A stretch of 64,000 bases of DNA from Saccharibacillus sp. CPCC 101409. GTDB lineage: Bacteria; Bacillota; Bacilli; Paenibacillales; Paenibacillaceae. The translations under genes and the position numbers were made by a program. The stretch is taken from the NCBI RefSeq assembly GCF_030518235.1, contig NZ_JAULSA010000006.1:248001-312000 (forward strand), in the 5' to 3' direction. Positions 18,439-26,031 of the stretch are shown piece after piece (positions within the stretch are counted from its first letter, which is position 1; each line of letters starts with the position of its first letter). The notes below the pieces were generated by a model. It was given only the letters and a program-made list of their open reading frames with translations. It made no database searches and had not been told where the DNA came from.

Positions 18439-19122
18439 TTACTCTTCCGCGCGGTTCTCCTGCTGCTGCTTGAAATGCGCGATATAATCGTCGACCGCCT
18501 TCACCGCGCGGTCGGCGTCGCGGTCTTCGATCGCGGCGATCAGAGTGGGGTGCCCCACTTCGTACAAACTGCCGGATATCGTGCGGGTGGATGTGATCGA
18601 GATCTGAAGCTTCTCGAATAGGTTCTGATACAGATCGGTCAGCAGCTGATTGCGGGCGGCCGCGACTACGCTGCGATGCAGATTCCAGTCGGCGTTCTTG
18701 AACATGTCGTGGTCTTCGCCGTCCAACGACCGCCGGCACAGTTCCGAGTAGTGACGGATATTCTTCATATCCTCGTCCGTGCGCCGCACGCAGGCGAGCA
18801 CGGCGGCTTCGCGATCCAGCGCGTGCTGCACTTCGAGCGCTTCGATCTCCGAAGAACGGATCATTCGCTTGTGCAGAATGGCGCTGAGCTCGCTGCTGGC
18901 TGTCACGAACGTGCCGTCGCCCTGACGCGTTTCCAGCAGCCCCACCTGTACCAGCCCGCGAATCGCTTCGCGCAGCGTATTGCGGCTGACGCCGAGCTTT
19001 TCCATCAGATCGGCTTCGCGCGGAATCCGGCTGCCGACTTCCCAGTCGCCTTTGGCGATCATAGATTCAAGCTGGGCATACACGCGCCCGGACAGGGTTT
19101 GTTTCTCCAATTTTTCGAACAT
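18439..19122 (-). CDS. GntR-family regulator, FadR/FCD type
   Basis: The 227-residue protein has an N-terminal winged helix (PREADLMEKLGVSRNTLREA, then the wing RQGDGTFV) and a helical FCD ligand domain from about residue 85. The FCD metal-site residues are partly visible (DWNLHRSVV with Asp and His, and GHPTLIAAI). FCD domains bind small carboxylates. It probably controls the MFS gene downstream on the same strand. Confidence 0.87.
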   Translation of the reverse strand: MFEKLEKQTLSGRVYAQLESMIAKGDWEVGSRIPREADLMEKLGVSRNTLREAIRGLVQVGLLETRQGDGTFVTASSELSAILHKRMIRSSEIEALEVQHALDREAAVLACVRRTDEDMKNIRHYSELCRRSLDGEDHDMFKNADWNLHRSVVAAARNQLLTDLYQNLFEKLQISITSTRTISGSLYEVGHPTLIAAIEDRDADRAVKAVDDYIAHFKQQQENRAEE

Positions 19123-19245
19123 GGCGTCCCCTTTCCAAAGGTAGGATGATTGGATCTTTGCTTGAATCAGTATAAAAGCAGACGAGGAAAATGTAAAGAG
19201 GGGAGGCGAAGCTGCGAGATCTGCTTAAAAGCTAAAACAAAACGG

Positions 19246-19274
19246 TTCCCAAATCGCCTGTGATCCGGTATAAT
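19246..19274 (+). promoter_or_regulatory. Promoter for the CDF leader transcript
   Basis: TTCCCA at 19246-19251 and a perfect TATAAT at 19269-19274 are 17 bp apart. RNA would start near 19281, giving a leader of about 180 bases before the CDF gene. Confidence 0.6.
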
Positions 19275-19333
19275 AATACACCTTGACGGATTTCGATAAA
19301 TCCCAAAAATCCACCAATTCGGAGACAACGCAT

Positions 19334-19402
19334 ATGAACATACACGGCACAAAGCAAATCAATCGTCGCATAGGGTATTTTTTGATAAAAGTTCGAGGCT
19401 GA
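19334..19402 (+). CDS. Putative 22-residue leader peptide upstream of CDF exporter
   Basis: A 22-codon frame opens at ATG 19334 behind CGGAG and reads MNIHGTKQIN at its start and YFLIKVRG at its end. Its last codons and stop lie inside the 5' arm of an intrinsic terminator (19387-19424), so a ribosome finishing the peptide would cover that arm. This layout fits ribosome-mediated attenuation of the CDF gene. No homologous leader is recognised with certainty. Confidence 0.55.
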   Translation: MNIHGTKQINRRIGYFLIKVRG

Positions 19403-19424
19403 ACAAGCCCCTCGAACTTTTTTT
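19387..19424 (+). terminator. Intrinsic terminator in the CDF leader (attenuator)
   Basis: AAAAGTTCGAGG (19387-19398) and CCTCGAACTTTT (19410-19421) form a perfect 12-bp stem ending in seven Ts. It lies only 40 bp before the CDF gene and downstream of its promoter, so it must be read through for expression. A smaller hairpin, GGATTT-CGAT-AAATCC, lies near the start of the leader. Confidence 0.8.
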
Positions 19425-19463
19425 GTTTCCTTAGGACAACAAACATGACGGAGGGAATAACAG

Positions 19464-20417
19464 ATGGAGCAGGCGAAAAGCCAGTCGATTTTTGCGGCAT
19501 GGATCAGCTTGATCAGCAATGTGCTGCTTACCATTTTGAAAGTCGCGGTCGGATTTCTGTTTAACAGCCAGGTCCTGATCGCCGACGGCATCCATAACGC
19601 GGGGGACGTGATCGCGTCGGCGGCGGCGCTCGGTTCGATGCGCATCTCCAGCCGGCCGCCGGACGAAGATCATCCGTACGGACACGGCAAAGCGGAGGTC
19701 ATCGGGGCCAGCGTCGTCGCCACCATTCTACTGCTGGCCGCGCTGTACGTCGGGTATCACTCGATCGTCGCGCTGTTTGCGCCGATTCCGCAGGCGCATA
19801 TCGTCGCGCTGATCGCCGCCGCGCTGTCGCTGATCTGGAAGCTGGCGCTGTACGTGTACACGATCGGGATCGGACGGCGCGCGAACAGCAAGGGGCTGAT
19901 CGCGACCGCGCAGGACCATCTGGCGGACGTTTACGCGTCGGGCGCGGCCGTAATCGGCATCGGGCTCGGACTGCTGGGCGAGATGATCGGCGTGCCGGCG
20001 CTGGCCTACGGCGACCCGGTCGCGGGGATTATCGTCGCCGTCCTGGTGCTGAAGCTTGCGGCCGATATGGCGCGCGAATCGATCGATATCCTGATGGAAA
20101 AAGCGATCGGCGGCGAGGAAATAAAATCGCTGGAAAACATCGTTCGCGGCGTGGAGGAAGTGAAGCGGATCGACCGTATGCGGGCGCGCGAGCACGGGCA
20201 GTATATCCTTATCGACCTGCGGGTCGGCATCGACGCCGGGCTGACGATCCAGCAGGGCCACGACGTGATCCGCAAGATCAAAAAAGCGATCATCGCCAAG
20301 CATCCGAACGTCAGCGAAGTGATGATCCATTTGAATCCGTGGTATCCCGGCGTTCCGGCCGCGGCGGTTCCGGAAGCGCCGGTCCGTATCGAAGGCGCCG
20401 AGCTGCCGAAGGACTAA
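19464..20417 (+). CDS. Cation diffusion facilitator family metal exporter
   Basis: The 317-residue protein starts after CGGAGGGAATAACAG. It has the CDF fold: six helices with metal-site motifs DGIHNAGDV in helix 2 and the HPYGHGKAE turn, DHLADVYASG in helix 5, and a cytoplasmic C-terminal ferredoxin-like domain (about residues 210-300). It exports a divalent cation in exchange for protons; similarity in style to B. subtilis MneP/MneS makes manganese plausible but not certain. A leader ORF and attenuator precede it. Confidence 0.87.
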   Translation: MEQAKSQSIFAAWISLISNVLLTILKVAVGFLFNSQVLIADGIHNAGDVIASAAALGSMRISSRPPDEDHPYGHGKAEVIGASVVATILLLAALYVGYHSIVALFAPIPQAHIVALIAAALSLIWKLALYVYTIGIGRRANSKGLIATAQDHLADVYASGAAVIGIGLGLLGEMIGVPALAYGDPVAGIIVAVLVLKLAADMARESIDILMEKAIGGEEIKSLENIVRGVEEVKRIDRMRAREHGQYILIDLRVGIDAGLTIQQGHDVIRKIKKAIIAKHPNVSEVMIHLNPWYPGVPAAAVPEAPVRIEGAELPKD

Positions 20418-20570
20418 GGCGGCAGAGGCGGAAAACGCGGGGCCAAGTCCATATTTGTGTGTAAAAAAGAGACGACTCGTCGATCTAGTAGCGAGGTCGG
20501 AAGACGCTGGCCGCCGCTCAAGACGGAAGGGGAGCACCGGGCATGCTGCATCTTAAATGTTGACGCCAAG

Positions 20571-20745
20571 TCAGCATTTGAACGGAAAATTTGAGGATCG
20601 AACGAAAATGCTGACTAAATGTACACATTTGGACGTGAACATCGCAAAAAATGACGAATGGTTTGTAAAATGTAGACGAAAAGTCAGCATTTTGCCGTAC
20701 TTGTTCTTTTTCACCTCGAAATGCGGACGAAAAGTCAGCATTTTC
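20571..20745. repeat. GTCAGCATTTT-family intergenic repeat
   Basis: The word AAGTCAGCATTT occurs at 20569-20579, its complement AAAATGCTGAC at 20606-20615, and GACGAAAAGTCAGCATTTT twice more near 20675-20693 and 20726-20744. No gene is convincing in the 627-bp gap 20418-21044. Confidence 0.7.
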
Positions 20746-20874
20746 TGCGGGGCTTCAAAGGACTTGCACGGTGAGGGCGTAAAAAGAATACCGGTTGTGT
20801 CTCCTTTTTGGGAAAGTGTTTTTTTACACATCATTATGGACTTGACCATTCAAAAACAGATTTCTTTATACGTT

Positions 20875-20928
20875 AAAGCGAAGCTCTTTCCCGCGTTCCC
20901 GGCGAACGCGGAGAGAGCTTCGCTTTTT
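20875..20928. terminator. Long hairpin terminator
   Basis: AAAGCGAAGCTCT at 20875 onward pairs with AGAGCTTCGCTTTTT ending near 20928, extended by a CCGCGTTC/GAACGCGG inner stem. It follows the EamA gene, which ends at 21045 on the minus strand. Confidence 0.7.
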
Positions 20929-21044
20929 GTGCATTTGCCGCTGTGCGGTTTGGCTATTGGCTCCTGCGGCTTCGAACCTGCGCCTTCCGCGCTGCGGATC
21001 ACAGCCGGCCGGGAAAGTGGACGGCAGACAGCGGGGAAGCCGAT

Positions 21045-21968
21045 TCAAGCTTCCCGCTTCCGCTTGCCGGAAAGGGCGGCGCCGATCACGCCGGCGAGGA
21101 TCGCCGCCGCGCCGATCAGCGCGGCCGGACGCAGCTCTTCGCCCAGCAGCAGCGCGCCGGCGGCGAGCGCGACCACCGCGGACAGACTGCCGAATACGCT
21201 CATGCGCGAAGCTTCCAGTCTCGACAGCGCATAGTTCGACAGATACGAGGTGACGAGCGACGAGAGAACGCCGAGATAAACTACAGCGAAGATAAAGGAC
21301 GGCGAAGCCAGCGGCGCAATCAGCTCGGGCAGGCTTCCGTTCAGCAGATGGCGCCCGAACGCCAGCAGCCCGAAGAACACAAAGCCGAGCAGATTCATAA
21401 AATAGGTCAGTTCTTTCGGGCTGCGCGTGCGGGTCATCCGGCGCGCCAGCACATTGTAGCCGGCCTGCGACAGCGCCGAGCCCAGGATCAGCAGGATGCC
21501 GAGCAGGCTGGCGGAGAATACGGTTCCGGTTCGTCCGGCGAACAGGCAGGCGACGCCGAGTACCGCCAGCAGCGTGAAGAATTTTTGCGCCGCGCCCGTT
21601 CGCTCGCCCAGCGTCAGAGCGGCCAGCACCAGCGTGAATACGGGCACCGCGCCCTGGATCATGCCCGCTTCGGCCGAAGACGCGTAGAGCAGGCCGAACG
21701 TCTGGAACGTGAAGAACAGCACCGGATACAGCGCGGCGAGCGGCAGAGTGCCCACAATCGCCGGAAGTCCTTTTTTCAAAACGTCCCGTCCCGGAAACGC
21801 GAACAGCGAAGCGGCGGCGAACGAAAGAGCGAAGCGGTAAGCCAGGATATCGAGCGGGTCCGCGGTTTGCAGCGCGATCTTGACGAACAAAAAAGAAAAG
21901 CCGATAATCAGCGCGGTCAGCAGAGCGGCGGCATAAGCTTTGCGCGAAGCGGCGGGCTGCATAAGCAT
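21045..21968 (-). CDS. EamA/DMT-family transporter
   Basis: About 307 residues with ten hydrophobic helices arranged as two EamA repeats (GFSFLFVKIALQTADPL in the first, ALSQAGYNVLARRM in the second). It probably exports a metabolite. Two in-frame ATGs (21968 and 21962) share the AAAGG ribosome binding site and either could be used. It is divergent from a MocR regulator, a common pairing. Confidence 0.85.
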   Translation of the reverse strand: MLMQPAASRKAYAAALLTALIIGFSFLFVKIALQTADPLDILAYRFALSFAAASLFAFPGRDVLKKGLPAIVGTLPLAALYPVLFFTFQTFGLLYASSAEAGMIQGAVPVFTLVLAALTLGERTGAAQKFFTLLAVLGVACLFAGRTGTVFSASLLGILLILGSALSQAGYNVLARRMTRTRSPKELTYFMNLLGFVFFGLLAFGRHLLNGSLPELIAPLASPSFIFAVVYLGVLSSLVTSYLSNYALSRLEASRMSVFGSLSAVVALAAGALLLGEELRPAALIGAAAILAGVIGAALSGKRKREA

Positions 21969-22024
21969 TCATCCTTTGCCTGGGATTTGGGATTGCGTTT
22001 TTCATTTTAAAGGGACGATAGACG

Positions 22025-22062
22025 TGGTACAATGTAAAAAACGCCGATCTGTACCGGTACAG
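22025..22062. promoter_or_regulatory. MocR promoter and 14-bp operator palindrome
   Basis: TGGTACAAT at 22025-22033 reads as an extended -10. Just downstream, CTGTACCGGTACAG at 22049-22062 is a perfect 14-bp palindrome, and TGGTAC in the -10 is a further half-site. The position suggests autorepression by the MocR protein and control of the divergent transporter. Confidence 0.6.
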
Positions 22063-22088
22063 TTTGCGGGACGAGGAGGGGGAAACGG

Positions 22089-23444
22089 ATGTATAAATAT
22101 ATGGAGCTGCTGAACGAACTGGAAGTCATGATCGCCGGTTCGCTCAAGGAAGGGGACAAGATGCCCTCGATCCGCGTGCTGTCCGGCCGCTACGGATGCA
22201 GCAAAAGCACCGTGATCCGCGCGCTGTCCGAGCTGGAACGCACCCATCTGATTTACGCGTCGGCCAAAAGCGGTTATTACGTGCTCGGCTGCGCGCAGCG
22301 GGAAGAAGAAGCCAGACGGACGATCGATTTCGCGCAGTCCGCGCCGGACCCGGAGATTTTTCCGTACCTGGACTTCCAGCAGTGCCTCAACAAAGCGATC
22401 GATACGTACCGGAACGATCTGTTTATTTACGGGACGCCCAAAGGCCTCCCGTCACTGGTGCGGGAAATGCAGCGCCATCTCGCGGGCTACCAGGTGTTTG
22501 CCGAGCCGGATCGCATCTTTATCACGTCGGGCGTGCAGCAGTCGCTGGCGCTGCTGGCAGATATGCCGTTTCCCGGCGGACGGCGCGCGGTGCTGGTCGA
22601 GCAGCCGACTTATCCGCTGTTCGCCGCGTATCTCGAAGCGCACCGCATTCCCGCGATCGGCATCCGCCGGGACGCGGAGGGGATCGACCTGGACGAGCTG
22701 GAACGGATTTTCCGGAGCGGGGAGGTCAAATTTTTCTACACGATCCCGCGCTTCCACAATCCGCTCGGCTGCTCGTACACGCGCGCGCAGAAAGAAGATA
22801 TCGTGCGGCTGGCGGCGCGGTACGGCGTGTATATCGTCGAAGACGATTATATGGCCGATCTCGAAGAAGACGCCAAAGCCGACCCCATGTACGCCTACGA
22901 TACTTCGGGACGCACGATTTATTTGAAAAGTTATTCGAAGATCCTGTTCCCCGGCCTGCGCATCGGAGCGGCGGTGCTGCCGCGCGAGCTGGTCGACGCG
23001 TTCGGACGCTACAAGCGGCTGCTGGATATCGACAGCTCGATGCTGTCGCAGGCCGCGCTGGAGCTGTATCTCAAGAGCGGCATGTTCAACCGGCACCGGG
23101 AGAAGATCCGCGCCCGCTACCGGCGGCGTTCGGAGCTGCTGACCGAAGCGGTACGGGCGGCGCGCGCGGCGTATCCCGACCTGCTGACGGGCCCGCTGCC
23201 GACCGCAGGCGGCGTGCATACGCATCTGCTGCCGCGCGCGGCGGCCGCTTTGACGCCGGCGATCGAGCGGCTGCGCAGACGTTCGATCCGGGCCGAGACG
23301 GCGCGGGAGCATTACCTGAGCGGATACCGGGGCGAAGACATGCTGAAGCTCAACGTATCCGGCGTCCGCGAAGAAGATATTTGTTCCGGCGTCGCCGTCG
23401 TCGCCGAGGAGCTGGCGAACGCCGCGCGTTCCTGCCGACTGTAA
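22089..23444 (+). CDS. MocR-family regulator (GntR wHTH fused to aminotransferase)
   Basis: The 451-residue protein starts after GAGGAGGGGGAAACGG. Residues 1-75 are a GntR winged helix (MPSIRVLSGRYGCSKSTVIRAL). The remainder is a fold-type I aminotransferase domain with IPRFHNPLG, VEDDYMADLE and the PLP lysine region IYLKSYSKILFPGLRIG. Such proteins use PLP or an amino-acid adduct as effector rather than catalysing transamination. The divergent EamA exporter is the likely target, through the palindrome between them. Confidence 0.9.
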   Translation: MYKYMELLNELEVMIAGSLKEGDKMPSIRVLSGRYGCSKSTVIRALSELERTHLIYASAKSGYYVLGCAQREEEARRTIDFAQSAPDPEIFPYLDFQQCLNKAIDTYRNDLFIYGTPKGLPSLVREMQRHLAGYQVFAEPDRIFITSGVQQSLALLADMPFPGGRRAVLVEQPTYPLFAAYLEAHRIPAIGIRRDAEGIDLDELERIFRSGEVKFFYTIPRFHNPLGCSYTRAQKEDIVRLAARYGVYIVEDDYMADLEEDAKADPMYAYDTSGRTIYLKSYSKILFPGLRIGAAVLPRELVDAFGRYKRLLDIDSSMLSQAALELYLKSGMFNRHREKIRARYRRRSELLTEAVRAARAAYPDLLTGPLPTAGGVHTHLLPRAAAALTPAIERLRRRSIRAETAREHYLSGYRGEDMLKLNVSGVREEDICSGVAVVAEELANAARSCRL

Positions 23445-23484
23445 ATTGTAAATTGTAGATATGATCAAAAGGAGCGAACGCCGC

Positions 23485-25530
23485 ATGGAGCTTTTTATCA
23501 GTATCCTGGTCATGCTCGGGATCATCGGGGCCTCGAACGTGGTCAACCGCTTTCTTCCGTTTATTCCCGTGCCGCTTATCCAGATCGGCCTCGGCGTTCT
23601 CGCCGAACTGCTGCCGCCGCATATTCATATGCCGTTGGAGCCGGAACTATTTCTGGTGATGTTTATCGCGCCGCTGCTGTTTAACGACGGGCGCATGATC
23701 CCGCGCGGCGAGCTGTGGAATCTGCGGGCGCCGATTCTGCTGCTGGCGCTCGGGCTCGTGTTCGTGACGGTCGTCGTATTCGGCTACCTGATTCACTGGG
23801 TGATTCCGTCGATCCCGCTGGCCGCCGCGTTCGCGCTGGCCGCGATCCTGTCGCCGACCGACGCCGTCGCGGTCAGCTCGCTGGCCGGGCGGATCAATCT
23901 GCCCAAAGACATCCTGCGCCTGCTGGAAGGCGAAGCGCTGATGAACGACGCTTCGGGCCTGGTGGCGTTCAAATTCGCGGTCGCCGCCGCCGTAACCGGC
24001 GTGTTCTCGATCTATCAGGCTTCTTGGAGCTTCCTCCTGATCGCGGTCGGCGGCCTTGTGGTCGGCGCGCTGCTTTCTTTCGTCGTCATCCGGATTCGCG
24101 TGTTCCTGCGCCGGCTCGGGATGGAAGACGAGACCCTGCATGTGCTGCTCCAGCTCGTTACGCCGTTCGTGCTGTTCCTGGCCGCCGAGCATATCGGCGT
24201 CTCCGGCATCCTGGCCGTCGTATCGGGCGGCGTCGTGCACGCGATCGAGCGCGATCGCGCCGAATCGGTGCGCGTCAAACTCCAGGTTGTCTCGAACAGC
24301 ACCTGGTCGGTCTTTCTGTACGTACTGAACGGCCTGGTGTTCGTGCTGCTCGGTTTGCAGCTGCCGGAAGTACTGGGTAATATTTTCGAAGACCGTACAG
24401 TCAGCAACTGGGAAGTCCTGTGGCATGTCACCTGGATCTCCGCGGGCCTGATCCTGCTGCGCTTCGTCTGGATTCACTTGTACTGGACCGCGACCAGCCG
24501 AAGCAAAGAAGGTGCGCGGACCGGCCGTCCGCTGTTCAAAGCTTCCGTGCAGACCTCGCTCTCGGGCGTGCGCGGCGCGGTTACGTTGGCCGGCGCATTC
24601 TCGATTCCGCTGGCGCTGCAGGACGGCACGCCGTTCCCCGAACGCGACCTGATCCTGTTCCTGGCGGCGGGCGTGATCCTGTTCACGCTGCTTGCGGCCA
24701 GCATCCTGCTGCCGCTGCTATCGGCCAAAGAATCCGCCGTAACCGCTCCGCAGTCCGAACAGCCGCTCAAGCGCAAGATCCTGAGCGCCATCGCGCAGCG
24801 GATCGGCCAGGATGAACTGGCCGAAGGGCGCTCCGGCATCGCCGCGTCCGAGATCCAGGACTTTTCGAACTACCTGAAACGGATGGAGGAAGCCACGACT
24901 TCCTACGCCGTCGATCCCGACGCGCCGCGCCGCGAAGCGGACCTGATGTACGCCGGCATCCGGGCGCAGCGCCGCGAACTGAACAAGATGGTGCAGACGG
25001 GCGACCTTGGCCAGGAAGAAGCGACGCCGCTGTTCGAGCACCTGACGCGCATCGAAGAAAGCGTCCCGGGCCGCCTGGAAGCGCGCGTCGCCGCGCCGGC
25101 CGCGGATATCGGCCGGTTCGCGGCTGCGATGTTCGCGCGCAGCCGCCGCGGGGAATTCCCCGACAAGCGGGCCTTCTGCTCGCTGCAAACCGCCAAGACG
25201 CGCATGGCGCAGGCCGCCATCGAAGCGGTCCGGCAGCGCACGAACGCCGCAAACCGGCTTGAAGCCGAACGCCTGATTACCGGCTACCAGCAGCTGGTCG
25301 ACCGTTTGAACCAAACGGGTCTCGGCTTCCTGGCCGAAGAGAATCCGGAAGAACGCGCCGAGCGCGAAGACCGGATGCAGGAACGTCTCGCCGCGATCCA
25401 GGAACAGCGCGACCACGTGCAGCGCCTGTTCGAGAAAGGCGAGATCTCCCGCGAACTCGCCGGCCGCCTGCGCCAGTTTATCCGGTACCTGGAGACGGAC
25501 GTGCCGGAGGAGGAGAATTTCGGGCATTGA
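23485..25530 (+). CDS. Na+/H+ antiporter, CPA1 family
   Basis: I chose the ATG at 23485 because AAAAGGAGCG lies 9 bases upstream; this gives 681 residues. About 12 helices occupy residues 1-410, with the CPA1 signatures SPTDAVAVSSL and the catalytic LMNDASGLVAFK. The C-terminal 260 residues are charged, partly coiled-coil and cytoplasmic, likely regulatory. It exchanges Na+ (or K+) for protons at the cell membrane. It follows the MocR gene by 40 bp but is probably functionally separate. Confidence 0.88.
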   Translation: MELFISILVMLGIIGASNVVNRFLPFIPVPLIQIGLGVLAELLPPHIHMPLEPELFLVMFIAPLLFNDGRMIPRGELWNLRAPILLLALGLVFVTVVVFGYLIHWVIPSIPLAAAFALAAILSPTDAVAVSSLAGRINLPKDILRLLEGEALMNDASGLVAFKFAVAAAVTGVFSIYQASWSFLLIAVGGLVVGALLSFVVIRIRVFLRRLGMEDETLHVLLQLVTPFVLFLAAEHIGVSGILAVVSGGVVHAIERDRAESVRVKLQVVSNSTWSVFLYVLNGLVFVLLGLQLPEVLGNIFEDRTVSNWEVLWHVTWISAGLILLRFVWIHLYWTATSRSKEGARTGRPLFKASVQTSLSGVRGAVTLAGAFSIPLALQDGTPFPERDLILFLAAGVILFTLLAASILLPLLSAKESAVTAPQSEQPLKRKILSAIAQRIGQDELAEGRSGIAASEIQDFSNYLKRMEEATTSYAVDPDAPRREADLMYAGIRAQRRELNKMVQTGDLGQEEATPLFEHLTRIEESVPGRLEARVAAPAADIGRFAAAMFARSRRGEFPDKRAFCSLQTAKTRMAQAAIEAVRQRTNAANRLEAERLITGYQQLVDRLNQTGLGFLAEENPEERAEREDRMQERLAAIQEQRDHVQRLFEKGEISRELAGRLRQFIRYLETDVPEEENFGH

Positions 25531-25624
25531 GTCGAGGCTTGGCGAAGGCCGGCGGGCAGGCTACGACGCCGATCGGCCCCGCCGCCGGCAAAGAAAGAAG
25601 GATTAAGCGGAAAATGAGCAAACC

Positions 25625-25667
25625 AAGCGGTGCGGCACGTCCACCGGGACGGCCGCGCCGCTTTTTT
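25625..25667 (+). terminator. Terminator after the antiporter
   Basis: AAGCGG-GCGGC-CGTCC pairs with GGACG-GCCGC-CCGCTTTTTT around an ACCG loop, ending in six Ts. Confidence 0.75.
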
Positions 25668-25734
25668 GCGCGTAAAACGAGGGGACAACGCGCGGATTCG
25701 GTTCGCATGGAACATGGAAAGGGGAGCGCCGAAA

Positions 25735-25872
25735 TCTAACGGAACGAGGAGACGCTATTGCTGCGTTTTCGGCACTTTTGATTTTCTAACGGAACCAGAT
25801 GCGCTTATTGAAGCAAATTCGGCTGTAAAACTCTAGTGAGGAGGCATTTAGCGTCCGTGAGTTCCGTTAGAA
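25735..25872. repeat. CGTTCCGTTAG-family intergenic repeat, copy 2
   Basis: TCTAACGGAACG (25735-25746) and TCTAACGGAACC (25785-25796) face GTTCCGTTAGAA (25861-25872), which is preceded by TTTAGCGTCCGTGA. The words and order match the copy at 8326-8468. No gene is seen in 25531-26031. Confidence 0.7.
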
Positions 25873-25942
25873 GCGGAAATGCGTCCAGAAGTCGCCCCGA
25901 AGCGCATTCGAAGCATGTCCGGAAACGCGTCTCCAAACTCGC

Positions 25943-25978
25943 AAAAAAAGGGCCCGCCGAGTCGTTCGGCAGGCCCTT
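25943..25978 (-). terminator. Terminator of the S9 peptidase gene
   Basis: AAGGGCC-GCCGA and TTCGGC-GGCCCTT form a strong stem around GTCG. On the minus strand it is followed by seven Ts. Confidence 0.8.
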
Positions 25979-26031
25979 CGGCTTTCATTTTCAGGATAGG
26001 TTCGGATGCAGGCTCGCGCCGCACATCTACG

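Noticed and set aside
19281-19463. A metal riboswitch (yybP-ykoY or NiCo type) upstream of the CDF gene.
   Set aside because: I could not find the conserved core words of either class; the leader ORF plus terminator explains the layout better.
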